NCBI GenBank assembly: GCA_014529385.2
Contig: CM043967.1
Span: 7,024,001-7,088,000 of the forward strand
Direction of reading: 5' to 3'
From: Adiantum capillus-veneris
Lineage: Eukaryota; Streptophyta; Polypodiopsida; Polypodiales; Pteridaceae
Length of the DNA: 64,000 nt
Shown: piece by piece, positions 1 through 11,470 of the stretch
Layout of the letters: each line of letters starts with the position of its first letter
Numbering within the stretch: the first letter of the stretch is position 1
Translations under genes and position numbers: made by a program
The notes under the pieces: generated by a model
Seen by the model: the letters and a program-made list of their open reading frames with translations, nothing else
Databases searched by the model: none
What the model was told of the DNA's origin: nothing

Positions 1-77
1 GACCATATTTTTAGCAAAAAGCAAGTGTTTCTTTTGCGTTCGCATGTGAGAGCGAGCTACAACATGAAGGCATCAAG

Positions 78-78
<1 letters not shown>

Positions 79-128
<50 letters not shown>
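79..128. repeat. (CT)25 microsatellite
   Basis: An uninterrupted CT dinucleotide run of about 50 bp lies inside the D LTR. Confidence 0.95.
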
Positions 129-132
<4 letters not shown>

Positions 133-989
133 TTTACTCATTAGATTCTAAGTATGAAGTCTGGGAAGCTCGAGGTAAAGTTAAAACTTACCAGAGTCAG
201 TTTAAATTTAACAGGTTTCAGGATTAGCTTCGTGGTACTTTCAAAGCATCATGTTAAAGATTTGTACAGGAGGTGAAGCTCTAAAGCCCAAGGGATGAGT
301 TTAGCATTTATTAGAGTCCATCTTAATTTAGTAGGTTCTAAATTAACAGGTAGGCTTTAGCCCAAGTTAGCTTCATAAAGCCTCCAAAGGATAGTGCTAA
401 GGTTTTGTATCCGAGCCAGTAAAATTAAAGGTAAACATATGGTTTTTAACTAGTGCTAAAAAAAAGAAGAAGTTTAAGGTTAGATAAACACCACCAGATT
501 TGGTAAGTTGACTTTAGTCCCTCTTTACCAAGTTTGGCTAGGCCACATGTCTAAAAAATAGCTTGCATGTGCTTAATGAGTTAAAGGCAAGTGTGTAAAT
601 GTATGTGTTTCCCAACTAAAGAAAAGTCCAAAATAAGAGGGGGGAACGGAGAGGGGACGAGTTCTTTCAAGAGATTTTTTTGATTGGTTCATGCAACAAG
701 CATTCCCTTTTGAGATTTTTGGCAAGTGCGAGTAGGGATAAAAGAGAGGGCTCGTGGGACATTTTACACACTTCGTCTCGTATTATCTCTCATTCCCAAG
801 AGCTCAAGGTAGACAAGGAAGTTTTCTCACACTCCCTCTCACATGGGAGCTCAAGAGTGGGTTTTCTTGCACAAGAACTTGGCTATGGATGCAAATACAA
901 GCAAGTGATTGCATAAAAGTTCTTTTTCTTTTTAATCTTGTCTACTATTCTAGCTATGCTAAAAGCCTACCCAGGGGTAAATATGTATG

Positions 990-1193
990 AAAAACTTCTT
1001 TGTTGAAGAAATACCTGTTTTCACCCTCATCTACTCAGCAATTGTTTTTGGTGTTTAGGGCTTGGTAACGAGGGTTACACCATGGAATCATGAAGTATTT
1101 CTTTGCTTAAGATATACTTCTTTTCACCCCTCGTCTACCTCTTACCCCGTAGTTTGTTCTCGTGTTTAGGGCTTACACCATGGAATCATGAAG
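990..1193 (+). repeat. Tandem duplication of about 100 bp inside the D LTR
   Basis: Two adjacent diverged units each run from an AACTTCTTT-like start through GTGTTTAGGGCTT to ACACCATGGAATCATGAAG. The second unit begins near 1093. The duplication is absent from the family A LTRs. Confidence 0.7.
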
Positions 1194-1504
1194 CTCATCA
1201 TCCTTTTGATTTGAGGAAAGCTCCGCAAGAGCACAAGATTGTATTGTAATCATAGCTCTCATTGAGAGAATTATAATACAAAATCTTTATGGAGGGGAGA
1301 TCGGCTCCAAGCAAATCCAGTCCTCAACAAGTTGTTAATCTTAATTGTGTGATTTACTTCATGTTATGTGCATGAATTTGGTGTTCTAGTGTGTAAAATG
1401 CACAATGAAATCAACGCAGCACAATTTGAAGTTCTCTCTCTAAAGAATCCTCTTAAAGGAAAACTCCTCTTTCATAATCTATTTTCAGTGTGATCCTATG
1501 ATAT

Positions 1505-1516
1505 TGGTATCGAAGC
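1505..1516 (+). other. Primer binding site of element D (initiator tRNA-Met type)
   Basis: TGGTATCGAAGC resembles the plant initiator tRNA-Met site TGGTATCAGAGC with two transposed bases. It lies directly after the LTR and aligns with the intact site of element A at 46163. Confidence 0.75.
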
Positions 1517-1894
1517 TAATGTTTCTCTTTTCTTACCTAAGAAGAGAGGTCCTTGAGTAATCTTTGAAAGGTTTGAGTTGTTCATTGTTGCAATAAGTTA
1601 AGTAGGAATGGATTTATTATCTCGGTGAGCATGCTGCTTGCAAGGTACATGAGACACCATCAAGAACTATGGCTTAAAAATTATTGAGTTATTAGCCGCT
1701 CGATAGGAATCAGTGTCAACGTGGCACTGTTAAACCCACTCGACTACTTTTTGTAATTACAATATATTAAACCACGGATGTAGTCACTTTAGTGCTTATT
1801 TTCAAGGGTTAAGAGGAGGAGCAGTCGAGGTTTTGAAAGTTTTGAAAGTGCCAAAGAAAGAGCTAGCATACACATAAAAGAAACCATAATCAAG

Positions 1895-3460
1895 ACACAA
1901 CATAATCAAGAGAATATAATTAACATTGATAACGTGGATTTAGCACATGGTGTAACCATTGATGATTGTCGAAAAGTTGTCAACTGTCTTGTTGGCAAGC
2001 TTCAAGAAGCTATGGGAAAGTCTAGTTTGCAAGTGGAGGCTCAAAGCCGAATACAAGCTCTTCAAGTATCCAAGAAGAGAGAGCTCTCATGAGACCACCT
2101 AGTGAGATCTCCAAAAGAAGAATCTCTTTGGGTAATGAGGAGGAAATATCGAAAGAACCTCCAAGGCAAATTGTTCAAGGAGAATTCATGCACCTAGAAC
2201 TTTCAAGGGAAAGGGATAAAAGTGACATCCCCATTAACTTTGAGAGTGAAGCGGCCCCAAGAAGGTGACAAGTATGGCGGTCACCCAACTCCCAAGAAGA
2301 AGAGGAAATCGTCAGGTACTCCCTTCATTGTGCCAATTCTAAGAAGGGAGAAAATAATCCAAGAAGGAAGAAGCAGAGAAAGCGATTACCATCCTCTCCT
2401 TATTCTTCTTCTTCCTCTTTGTCATCATCATCTTCCGATAAAGAGAGTAGTGACTCACCACCTAAGAAAGCAAAAGGAAGGGTAAACGAAGAAGCTATGC
2501 AGCATGGAAGAGGTCACGTAAGCTTAAAAAGTTCAAAGAAGGAGGAAAGAACACCACTTTCCTTATTTACAATAGAATATTTGGAGCAACTGAGAAAGTG
2601 TTGACTTTCATCCAACAATTTGAGATAGGTTTTGGAGATGAATTGACTTTCATCCAACAATTTGAGACAAATTTTGGAGATGAAGATTTCTCAAAATCTT
2701 CAAAGCTACCAAATGTCTCCATGCATTCAAAGGTTAGCTCGTCAATGGTGGGCAAGCTTACGTGCCCAAGGTGAAGCTCCAAAGAAACGGAAGGCCTTAA
2801 GGTTTTCTATTATGAAGAAATTCCTCGCAAGCGATGCCAAAGATAAAGTCCTCACGGAATGGCAAAGCTTGAAGATGACACCTTATGAGTCTATTAAAAA
2901 ATATGTAGATAAGTTTTGGGAGTTACATCTCAAAGCCACTGTCTACAAGAAGATAGATTTTGTGGAACAAAGCATACCGCCTAAAACTATCTCCACAGTC
3001 ATCCATCACATGATCGTTGCCTTAAGAATTCACTTCCAACAAGACAATAGGAAGTGCCCCAAGACTATGGAAGATAAGGAACAAATTGAACGAAAGGGGA
3101 AGAACAACACGATGCAAATTTGTTCCAAAGATAACAACAACAAAGCAAAGGCAAAGAATAAAGACCAGAAAGGTAAAAACAAATTCACCTAAAGAGGTAG
3201 AGCGTTATCATAAATAAATATAACAAGTGTGGAAGCAAGGACATGTTTCACGTGTATGTCCTAAGAGGAGTGATGAACGCCTAAAGGGGAAGTCCATTGC
3301 AAAGAACACCACTCTCTTATGCTTGGGAAAAAGTAAGAGAAGATGATGCTTTCATACTTTTGATCCTGGTTCTATCTACAAGTTTATCTCTGTTGAGCTA
3401 GCTACCAAGTTAGAAATCCACGACTTTAAGATGGAGGATGGGGTGAAAGTAGACGGAGCC
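1895..3460 (+). pseudogene. gag: Gag and start of protease, chromovirus D copy 1
   Basis: The conceptual product would be the nucleocapsid precursor of a Ty3/gypsy element, acting in cytoplasmic virus-like particles. The segment from about 1920 matches the first codons of element A Gag (IN-DN then a Q-A-MG motif). A Lys/Arg/Ser-rich region encoded around 2270-2480 is followed by a capsid homology region at about 2560-3020 with QWW-SLR and DKVLT-WQSLK-P-ESI-KYVDKFWEL motifs. The protease begins at about 3355 with FDPGS. Many stops and frameshifts interrupt it. A solo LTR of family A cuts the protease at 3461, and the reading resumes at 5073. Identity is clear from the parallel with 46579-48354. 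Confidence 0.8.
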
Positions 3461-5072
3461 TGTCATAATAATCAATATCTAATTCTCCTAAATGATTTTC
3501 TCATATTAAACTGATCATTTAATGTGGGGAGGTACCAGGGGAGAAAAAGCTAGAATATTGGTTAAGCTAGCAGACCGGCCACAGTAGGGATCCAAAGGAG
3601 GGAAAATAGGGATAAAAAAGGGGGGGCCATCTGCAAAAGAGCCATGTGCAACAATGGGCTAAAAAGACCCTAAGGTTCAGCCCATTAAGACTTCCAAAAT
3701 GCTAAGGTTCCAAAATTCAAAGGTTGTGTCCAAAGGTCAACCCTAGGGAAAATTGGATGCTTAGTGTGTGTACAAAAGTCTTCTTCAAAGCCTACAAAGG
3801 AGGGGGCGAGCCCATTTAGTAGGGGATGAGAGAGAAAGCCACACACACACACACAGGCTCCCTTTACACAAAGGGAATTAAGGACACATGTCAGCTCCCT
3901 AGGCCAGATGCCCACAAGGTGTGCCCAATTCCTATTGGAAGACCCTTGAAGTGGACCAATGAGAATTAAGCTAGAGTAAATTTAGTTTAATTAATTTAAA
4001 AATTTAATTTAATTAATTTAAAAACATTTAATAAAAGAAACCAATGAGAATTAAGTCTCCTAGAAGACTATTGGGCAGTCTCCCAAGGGGTCCAATGAGC
4101 ATTCAGGAGCCCAATGGCTTGCCTGATTCCTATTGGCCAGGAGGCAAAGTGTTCCCATGAGAGTTTAGTTTAATTATTTAATTACCTAAAGCTCTCACAA
4201 AAGGGGAAAGGGGGACACATGTCAGAAGGCTATCACTTATGCTGCTTAACACCCATTGGCTTGACTTGGGGAGGTCCAATGAGGCAAAAGCCAGACCAAT
4301 TTAGCAGGAAGGGCTCGCCCAAGAGAGAGAGGGGGCTGATTTTTGCTGGGCATTGACACACACACACTCACACTTGACCATGTGTGAAGAAAGAATACTC
4401 TATCTTCTCCCAAGATTTAATGGAGAGCTCATCACCTACTCCAAGCTTGTGAGATAGAAGCCTACATCAACACTCTCTTGGCATGTGGATGCAAATCCAA
4501 CCAAGAGCCAAGCTTCAATGCATGCTCATCTTCTCTACCAAGCTAATTACTAAGCTAAGCTATGCTAATATGAGTGATTATGTGAGGAGATGTACATCTT
4601 TCTCGTAAGATACTCCTTCTTTCTCTCAATCTACTCTCATACCCTGCTAGCTCTCACCATCTTCGAAGGTGTGTGAGGTCTTGGGTCCGAGAACGGGGAT
4701 AATTCAAGTTGTGTTTGATTAAGTGTTTTGCTTAGTGCATGAAGCTTCCATCTTCATTGCACTAGCTAGTCTTGAAGGAACACAAAGAATTGTATTGTAC
4801 AATGTCTCTCTTGATGGGAGAAACCATAATACAAAGCCTTTTGGAGGGGGGACCGGCTCCATGCAAATCCGGTCCTCAACTGTTGTCAATAGCTTAATTT
4901 CTCTCTCTTTTGAAATTATTGTTGATGCTATCTAACTAGGTGTTATGCTTTTTGTTGCTCTCTCCACCCAAGCACTCTTGTAATTCTCATTAGGAATCTA
5001 TTCTAATGAAATGCCCACTATGTTCATGCTAATTTCCACTACACATAAGTTATTAGGCCATTAAATGTTACA
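3461..5072 (+). repeat. Solo LTR of chromovirus family A (1612 bp) with target duplication GAGCC
   Basis: It starts TGTCATAATAATC and ends AATGTTACA, the same ends as both LTRs of the complete element at 44656-53427. It is flanked by GAGCC at 3456-3460 and 5073-5077, a 5-bp target duplication, and interrupts the protease of element D. No internal region is attached, so it is the product of LTR-LTR recombination after insertion. It keeps the segment around 4095-4150 that the 5' LTR at 44656 has lost. Repeated CCAAT or ATTGG boxes occur at about 3935-4290. The short frames inside it are not genes. Confidence 0.92.
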
Positions 5073-5640
5073 GAGCCTTTAAAGGGCAAGATTATACACT
5101 CTGTCGATTCAGAAGCTAACTCTTATATGCATATCTATGTATACATATCCCCACTCAAGCATGAAGATGTTATTCTAGGGGCACCATGGTTTGATTGCAT
5201 GACTGCCACTATGAATTTTCCTAAAAGAAAAGTCTTCTATTCCTATAGGGATAAGGACATTGCACTTCATGTAAATAGTGTGGGTAACACTATACCAATT
5301 GTATAGACTCAAGCTTTAGACAAAGTAATGAAAAGTTCCTCTTTCTTGTTATATGGTTTTTGTCAAAGAGTCTAAGGACAATGCACGTGTTTCTAATGAG
5401 GCCATAAATGAAATTAAAGAGAAATTAGAATTGCCTAGTTTCCTAAATGCGCTTCAAGATGTGTTTACGGATGACACTCTAGGGAGTTACCTCCCAAAAG
5501 AGGACAAGATGGTTATACCAAAGAACTTACACCTGGTAGTTCACCTCCTAATAATAAGCCTCCTTATTGAGTCTCATCAGCTCAAAAAGAGGAGATTATG
5601 AGGCAAGTCCTCGTCAATAGGTTAATAAGCATCATCACTA
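5073..5640 (+). pseudogene. pol: Protease end and start of reverse transcriptase, chromovirus D copy 1
   Basis: This continues the reading broken at 3460. It encodes an ISPLKHEDVILGAPWFD-like protease C-terminus at about 5140-5200, then a GNTIPIV motif, then a region matching the RT N-terminal lead-in of element A, including PPKRG and AQKEEIMRQV at about 5490-5605. Stops and frameshifts are frequent. Homology is lost near 5640, before the RT palm, so no catalytic RT remains. A mini copia follows. Confidence 0.75.
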
Positions 5641-5689
5641 AATTAACTTATATCGAGTGCAAGATTATAAGGTTGCTGTGTTCTTTAGT

Positions 5690-5979
5690 CATGTCCCCAA
5701 AAAAATGACAGCATAGTCACAATGCTAGAACAAAAGGAACCAACACTCACATTGTAGCAAGTCATCAATGCCTTGATTGAAGAAGAAAACAAAAAAAAAG
5801 CATCAACAAATGGACGATCTTACATTGCATTATCATTTAGGACTGCATCTTCATCAGCTAGGACCAATAATAAAAAGTGTTACGACTGTGATAAATCATG
5901 GCATTTCTCTAGAGGTTGCTACAAGAATAAGTTTTGTAGCGATCTTTCTTCAGTATAGTCCAAAGTCCAAGGGTAGGAT
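5690..5979 (+). pseudogene. Gag fragment with CCHC zinc knuckle, mini copia F
   Basis: An open segment at about 5773-5958 encodes a Lys-rich stretch and then CYDCDKSWHFSRGC, a standard CX2CX4HX4C nucleocapsid knuckle of Ty1/copia Gag type. A purine-rich tract and a TGTTGGGATTATGG LTR start follow directly. There is no protease, integrase or RT, so the element is internally deleted and could only have moved with help from others. Its 5' boundary is not clear. Confidence 0.55.
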
Positions 5980-6410
5980 TGTTGGGATTATGGACTTTGG
6001 CCTAGACCTCTCCATTTTTATGGACATGACCTCTTGTACAATCAATAGTCTAGTCACCCTATGAGCATGTGAGGGCACACAACCTAGCACACATGGAAAG
6101 TGAGTTACATAAGAGTCCAAAAGACATCCCAATCAACATAGCCTTTCCATGTTCTAGGGAGCCACTTGTGACCTTTGGAAAGTTGTCCCTTGATCCTTGG
6201 GAAAAGTTAGTTGTGACCATTGAGAGGTGCACCTAGCCACAATCTGCTACTACTTAAGTGGCTCATTCATACACACCAATAAGTTGGTTCATTCTCTAAT
6301 TAAGTTTCCATTTTGAGTCTATACAATATATTCTCTCTTTCTCTCTAGTCATTAGTGTAATTATCTACTATGTCATTATGAATGCTAATCTTGTTGATCC
6401 ACCCTAAACA
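5980..6410 (+). repeat. Probable copia F LTR (about 431 bp)
   Basis: It begins TGTTGGGATTATGG after a purine-rich tract (GGGTAGGAT) and the copia gag fragment, and can be ended at a CA dinucleotide at 6409-6410. D gag sequence starts directly after it. No matching second LTR or target duplication was found, so the right edge is tentative. Confidence 0.5.
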
Positions 6411-7484
6411 CTTTGAAGGAAGAAGTATGAAAGTGACCCCCTGGCGGTGGAAACGGAGGTCACCCAAACCTCCCAAGAAGCAGAGGAAGTCGTCAAGCAC
6501 TCCCTCCATTGCCAATCCCAAGAAGGGAGAAAAAAATCCAAGAAAGAGGAAGCAGAGAAAGCGGTCACCGTCCTCTCCTCCTCCTTCTTCTTCCTCTTCC
6601 TCTTCTTCGTCATCATCTTTCGATAAAGAGAGTAGTGACTTACCACCCAAGAAAGCAAAAAGAAGGGTGAAAAAAGAAGCTATGCGGCATGGAAGAGGTC
6701 ACACAAGTTTAAAAAGTTAAAAGAAGGAGGAAAGAACGTCACTTTTCTTACCTACTATGGGACATTTGGAGCAACTGATAAAATGTTGGCTTTGATCCAA
6801 CAATTTGATGTGGATTTTGGAGATGAAGATTTCTCAGAATCTTCAAAACTATGAAATGTCTCTATGCATTTCCAAAAGTCAGTGCGTCAATGGTAGGCAA
6901 GCGTATGAATCTAAGGTGAAGCTCCAAAGACACAGAAGGCCTTGATTGCTATTATGAAGCAATTCCTCACAAGGGATGCCAAAGATAAAGTCCTTAAGGA
7001 ATGGTGAAGCTTGAAGATACCACCTTATGAATCTATTTAAAAATATGCACATAAGTTTTGGGAGTTATATCTCAAAGTCAATGTCTACAAGAAGATATTT
7101 ACGGAAAAAAAGCAATAATTTTGTGCCAACCTATCTAAAGAGATGAGTGAATATGTCAACTCACAAGAGCCTAGAACTATCTCGATGGTCATACATCACA
7201 CGATGGTTGCCTCAAGGATTCACTTCCAACAAGGAATTCAGAAGGGCCCCAAGACTTAAGCTATTGATAGTTGGTCATCTAGTGTGGGGAGCAAGGACAT
7301 GTTTTACATGTATTCCCTAAGAGGAGTGAACATAATAACCCTCCTAGAGCTATCGTGGTGGAGATCAAAGAAGCACCAATTTCTTATGCTTGGAAAGAAG
7401 TAAGAGAGAATGATCATTACTTTCATACTGATTGATCATATATCTATTCAAAACTTTATCTCTATTGAGCTAGCTACCTTGCAA
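6411..7484 (+). pseudogene. gag: Second gag remnant of chromovirus D type
   Basis: This repeats the middle and end of the gag remnant at 2190-3450. It has the basic Lys/Arg/Pro region at about 6420-6700 with a poly-Ser run at 6580-6620, the capsid motifs at about 6740-7220 and the start of the protease near 7430. It has stops, frameshifts and no 5' gag. Whether it is a second insertion or a segmental duplication of D cannot be decided here. The sequence is somewhat closer to the capsid motifs of element A in places (E-VNSQ-PRTIS at 7150-7190). Confidence 0.7.
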
Positions 7485-8550
7485 CATGATGTGATATTAT
7501 TAAGTGATTTCACAATGTTGATGACATGTTGACTTGATCGTTGAGAACTCTAATCATGACATGTTAACTTGATTTGTAGATATGGAAGAAGAACTCAACC
7601 ACATTGAATCCCAAGCGATATTCAAAGAACACAAAGCAAGTTATGGGAAAGAGGAGGACCTCACAGCTATTGCTAGCATTGAAGAGGATGAATCCGTGTT
7701 GTAGGGGCAAGACACTAAGCCTCAAGCAGTGTAGGAAGATTTGCCCAAATTACTTTGTGTGACAACAATTATTTTGAAACGTGGCAATGCAAAAGATACA
7801 TCTCTATTAAAGTTGTCAGACTTGCAGCATAAGTGTTGCTACTAAGGTTCGTACGACGAGGGAGGTGTATGTCAAACAACAACCAAATAGCAATATACTT
7901 CATACAAAAATATTGTCCACGACATCCCAAGGAGGTGGGTGGATTGGTCAGATCGCCCAGAGACCACTAGAATTGGTTGTGGACGCATTGCAAAAAAGGT
8001 GGCAGCACGCAATGCAAATAATTGAATGCCTCTACGTGAACACCCTGTAGTTCTGCTTTCCAAAGAGTTAGAGAAACTGACTAAATTAGCTAGGCAAGGA
8101 CAAGACCTTGCAAGCCAAGAAGAGACATCGGACAGCTGCATAGCCAAATCCTTGAGCTTGAGATAGACCTAGCAAAAACCCAAACGAGGCTCATCAAAAA
8201 AGAGGAAAAGATTCAACGATATGCCACCTTGTACGGACCCCTGCCAGACGAGGATGCTACTTTGTAGCAAGCACCTACATACCAGTCCTCTGAGCTTAGA
8301 AGTTCCGAGTTTCACATAGATGACCAACTATCAATAGCTTAAGTCTCAAAACTTAGAACTACATTTCCCCCCCTCTCCTTCTCTTATTTTTATTCTTGAA
8401 AAGCCAATGTGTTATATCAATTTTTTTGTAATCTCAGAACTAAATTTTTCCCCCTCACCTCCTATCTATATTCTCAAAAAGACATTGTGTTGTATCAAAC
8501 TATTAACTTTAAGTGTAAAACTTTCTGTTAAACTTGAGCATGTGAGGGGC
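7485..8550 (+). other. Unrecognised decayed sequence with a coding remnant
   Basis: No known element ends are visible. Between about 7577 and 8340 the plus strand has a broken reading with a Glu/Lys-rich start (MEEELNHIESQ) and a later Leu/Lys/Glu-rich helical stretch (around 8045-8215) that looks like a coiled coil. Several stops interrupt it. I do not recognise the protein. It may be an accessory ORF of another retroelement. Confidence 0.3.
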
Positions 8551-8574
8551 GGGGGGGGGGGGGGGGGGGGGGGG

Positions 8575-8622
<48 letters not shown>
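8551..8622. repeat. Poly-G run followed by (GA)n
   Basis: About 26 consecutive G bases (8551-8576) are followed by about 45 bp of GA repeats. The exact G count is unreliable in any sequencing technology. Confidence 0.95.
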
Positions 8623-8626
<4 letters not shown>

Positions 8627-8689
8627 GAGATAAACATCAAATAACATAACATTGTATTCCATCGTGCACTATTACAAAAATGAGGAAAA

Positions 8690-9290
8690 GTTACAAAGGC
8701 ATTATCACAAATTATTGTTGGCTTCAAACACACCAACCATATCATCTAATTCATTTGTATCTGAGCATTATGAGGCTATCTCCTATTCCATCATCATGGT
8801 TGTCAAAATCTAAGTGAAAAATTTATGTGTTTGAAAGACACCATAGTGCTATTGTGCTTCTTGTTGCAATGTTTTGAGGGTTATGGATACGTCTCATATC
8901 GCAAAAATAGCCCATTTAGGTAGGATAAAGCCATTTTCATTTTTTGGTATGCATAAAGTCAAATGCCGATTAGTTTCTCTCGTAGGTTCCACTTGATACA
9001 ACAACTAATAAAATCCTGGCTGCAATGTGTTGCAACTCCACCTTACTCTTTCCACCATAGAGGTGTACTTGTTTTGACAATGCAGTCTATATGCCATGGT
9101 ACCTGAAACATATCAACTCTGTTAACATAATCAACTTGCTGATAAAAAGCTACTTTTCTATCCTCTTGTTCCAAGAGTTGAAAACACACTGTTTTGAAGT
9201 TAGTCATGACTTCTTTGTTATTTGGCTGTTGATGCATTTGAAACCTAGGATCCAATACAAATGCAACACCATGCAACAGTTGCATTAATC
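8690..9290 (-). pseudogene. hAT-superfamily transposase C-terminal relic
   Basis: Read on the minus strand from 9290, the sequence encodes LHGVAFVLDPRFQ, which is the typical conserved block before the hAT dimerisation domain. It continues to LWWKE and, after a frame change near 9045, to an ELQHIAARIL-like block and a YERN...F-HTKK motif at about 8930-8990, the hAT C-terminal dimerisation region. Stops are present, and no terminal inverted repeats or 8-bp duplication were found. The DNA-binding and catalytic N-terminal parts are absent. It is a fragment sitting between D remnants. Confidence 0.65.
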
Positions 9291-9329
9291 AAATTTTCCA
9301 ATGCGCGTTTAAATGATATCGTAGAAAAG

Positions 9330-9720
9330 CAAAAAAATGGATACCCAATGGAACATCTAAAGCATTATGCTAAGCTATCAAAAGGATTTTATGGCCTATT
9401 TTAGATCTTTAAACCAATCAATGAATTGATTTACAAGCTAAGGTTACCTATCACTTGGCTCCTTTATAATGCTTTTCATATGAGCCTTTTAAAACCTTAT
9501 AAGGGCGAGCCACCAACCAAAGTCCCAAGTTTGAAGGTCAAGAAGAGATCCTGCAATAGTCCGAGAGAATCGTACAACCATGAAGACAAGATTTTAAGAA
9601 GTGGCAAGACTATCTGATGATATCTTATTAAGATTAAAAGTTATCCTTTCAAAGATGCAAGGAATCCAGCTACTTGTAAATTCTTACAATGACTCATGCC
9701 AAAGGGTATGAACAAATGTT
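9330..9720 (+). pseudogene. pol: Integrase C-terminus and chromodomain of a D/A-type chromovirus
   Basis: This encodes the end of Pol. The KHYAKLSKGFYGL-like GPY/F-type integrase end is at about 9355-9400, YKLRLPITW-LYNAFHMSLLKPYKGEPP is at about 9430-9515, and a chromodomain-like tail (HEDKILRSGKTI, then YLIK-KSYPFKDA) is at 9575-9665. The element A equivalent is at 51090-51505. RT, RNase H and the integrase core are missing upstream, replaced by unrelated DNA. This element retains the reading frame across the NAFH-LL-P-KG junction, where element A has lost one base. Confidence 0.75.
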
Positions 9721-9999
9721 TATAAAGAAATTTTCCTTGTTTTGATTCTAAGATTTTTTTTTAAACGTTCATAAATTTTTAAGTGCATGCGTACAATGAA
9801 TCATGCTTGTGGCAACTTAATCTCCCAAGCACCTAGTAGACCTTGCAAATCTCCTACAGAAGATGACATACTTGTGACAGCTAAATCTTCCAAGCATAAG
9901 TAAAATTATTCACCGTTGTGAAAAGATGTCGACGGAGAGAGAAAGATCCTCTACCTAGATAGAGTAAAAGGACTAGCTATGACTTATTTTTCCTTCTCC

Positions 10000-10034
10000 A
10001 TAGTCGAGGACGACTATGATTTCAACAGAGAGAT
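10000..10034 (+). promoter_or_regulatory. Hairpin and purine tract before the D 3' LTR
   Basis: ATAGTCG-AGGA-CGACTAT at 10000-10017 forms a perfect 7-bp stem with a 4-base loop. A purine-rich tract follows and then an LTR start (TATCATGAAAATTAATTAC) aligning to the TGTCATAATAATC start of family A. The same hairpin lies at 51825-51842 in element A. Confidence 0.6.
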
Positions 10035-11470
10035 ATATCATGAAAATTAATTACTAATCTTCTAAAATTATTTTTCATCTAAACTTGACAAAAAATATAT
10101 AAGAGAATAAGAGGAATTTATTCAAGAACTTGTAGACTCTATTCGGTCAAAGGCTTTTGGTACCAAAGGAAAGATAAAAGAGGAAAATAAAAAAGAATAA
10201 GAGGAGTTGATTAAAGTTCCTGCAGACTTAGTTTGGTCAAAAGAGCAAGGATAATTGCTACTTAATTTTTTCAAGTCAGAGGTATAGGTCAAGGTAGGAT
10301 AAGCTTTTCTAGAGCAACCTTGATCAAAGGTACATGGCAAAGGGCTACGTAGAGCAACTATAGGAGTTTTAAAAAAAAAATTACCACACTTATGATTAGA
10401 CATTGCACATCCATGTTCTCAGTTGTATAGATTCTTGATGGTACACAAAGATGATTGATGCCACTTACTGCTATATTGCTCCACCTTCTTGTTAGCTTAA
10501 TGCGGAACATAATGTTGTAGAGCTTGATGGAGAAGCAGGAAACCTATTGAGGACAGAAAGAGGGATGATCTAGCAAAAGGATATGCCATGGGGAATAGTG
10601 GTGCAACCTGCAGACAAACACTTATGATTAGACATTGCACATCCATGTTCTCAACTGTATAAAGAGCAAGATTCTTGATGGTACACAAAGATGATTGATG
10701 CCACTTATTGCTATAATGCTCCACCTGCTTGTTGGCTTAATGGGGAACATAATGTTGCAAAGCATGAGAGAAGTAGATCCTCTCTATAGAGCTTAATGGA
10801 GAAGCAGAAAACTTGTTTAGGACAGAAAGAGGAATGATCTAGCAGAAGGATATGTTGCAGATCTTCAACTTTGTGTAGAGGTGTTTAGTGAGGCTCATGG
10901 AGAAAGAAAGAACTTCAGCTTGAGGAGAATGTAGTAAGCTTGAGGAGGGAAATAAGAGTCAAATTTCTGTTGTAGAGCTCTTGGGAGGGAAAAATGAAAG
11001 GAAGGAAAGAGAAGAAACTTACAAGGTGAAGCTAGAGATGGTACAATAGAGAGAGGGAGGGAATGATCAACACGTTTTTGGAGGGACCCCCTTTTAGGAG
11101 AGAGGGGTGAAGAAATTGGCAACCACTAAAGAGAGAAAGGATTGGTTTTTACCCAACTATTTAGAGAAAAGTTTAATTTTTTGATATAAGAGATTTTCTC
11201 GTTATATTTCATAAAAGAGTATAAGTTTGACCACTTACTTTTAGGCTCTGCCATACCCACCATTTTAGTCCACATGGCATCCACCCATTTGCCCCTTCCA
11301 TAATATCCTTTTTAATCCCATGGAAAATAAAGAGGCCCCTTAGACCCCATTCCCTTCCTAATGATTAATCTTCATTCATCTACAAAACAAGATTCAAAAC
11401 TTCGAATTCAAAAGGTTTCACTCCATATAGGATTGAGGCCCGACATGTATTGTATTGGTTTGAGTGCATA
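10035..11470 (+). repeat. Start of a D-type 3' LTR, then unassigned AT-rich DNA
   Basis: The first 45 bp align with the family A LTR start. Beyond that I see no match to the D 5' LTR at 1-1503, and the diagnostic GGAGGGG-CGGCTCC block is missing, so the LTR is truncated or replaced. The rest holds a direct duplication (10386-10856) and purine-rich stretches. No gene is supported. Confidence 0.4.
10386..10856 (+). repeat. Direct duplication, period about 232 bp
   Basis: Copies begin at 10386 and 10618 with ACACTTATGATTAGACATTG and share long blocks (GTACACAAAGATGATTGATG, AGGACAGAAAGAGG). Copy 2 has two short insertions. Confidence 0.85.

Larger units (their letters stand above)
1..1503 (+). 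repeat. 5' LTR of decayed chromovirus D (left end outside window)
   Basis: This stretch ends just before a tRNA-Met primer site at 1505. Near its end, at about 1230-1330, it shares a block with the family A LTRs: the phrase for genome-wide polyadenylation-side sequence GGAGGGG, CGGCTCCA, GCAAATCC and GTCCTCAAC in the same order as at 4845-4880. That makes D and A related families. The left end is cut by the window, so the LTR length is unknown. It contains a CT microsatellite and an internal duplication. No coding function is supported. Confidence 0.7.

Noticed and set aside
4723-4935. Open frames of about 70 codons repeated at 4723, 45812 and 53078
   Set aside because: They are the same LTR segment of family A three times. 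Conservation reflects LTR copying, not a gene.
6345-6650. Glu/Gly-rich minus-strand frame
   Set aside because: Antisense of the poly-Ser, basic region of a D gag remnant.
8407-8745. Poly-Gly/Arg-Glu and poly-Pro/Ser-Leu frames
   Set aside because: Translations of the poly-G and GA microsatellite only.
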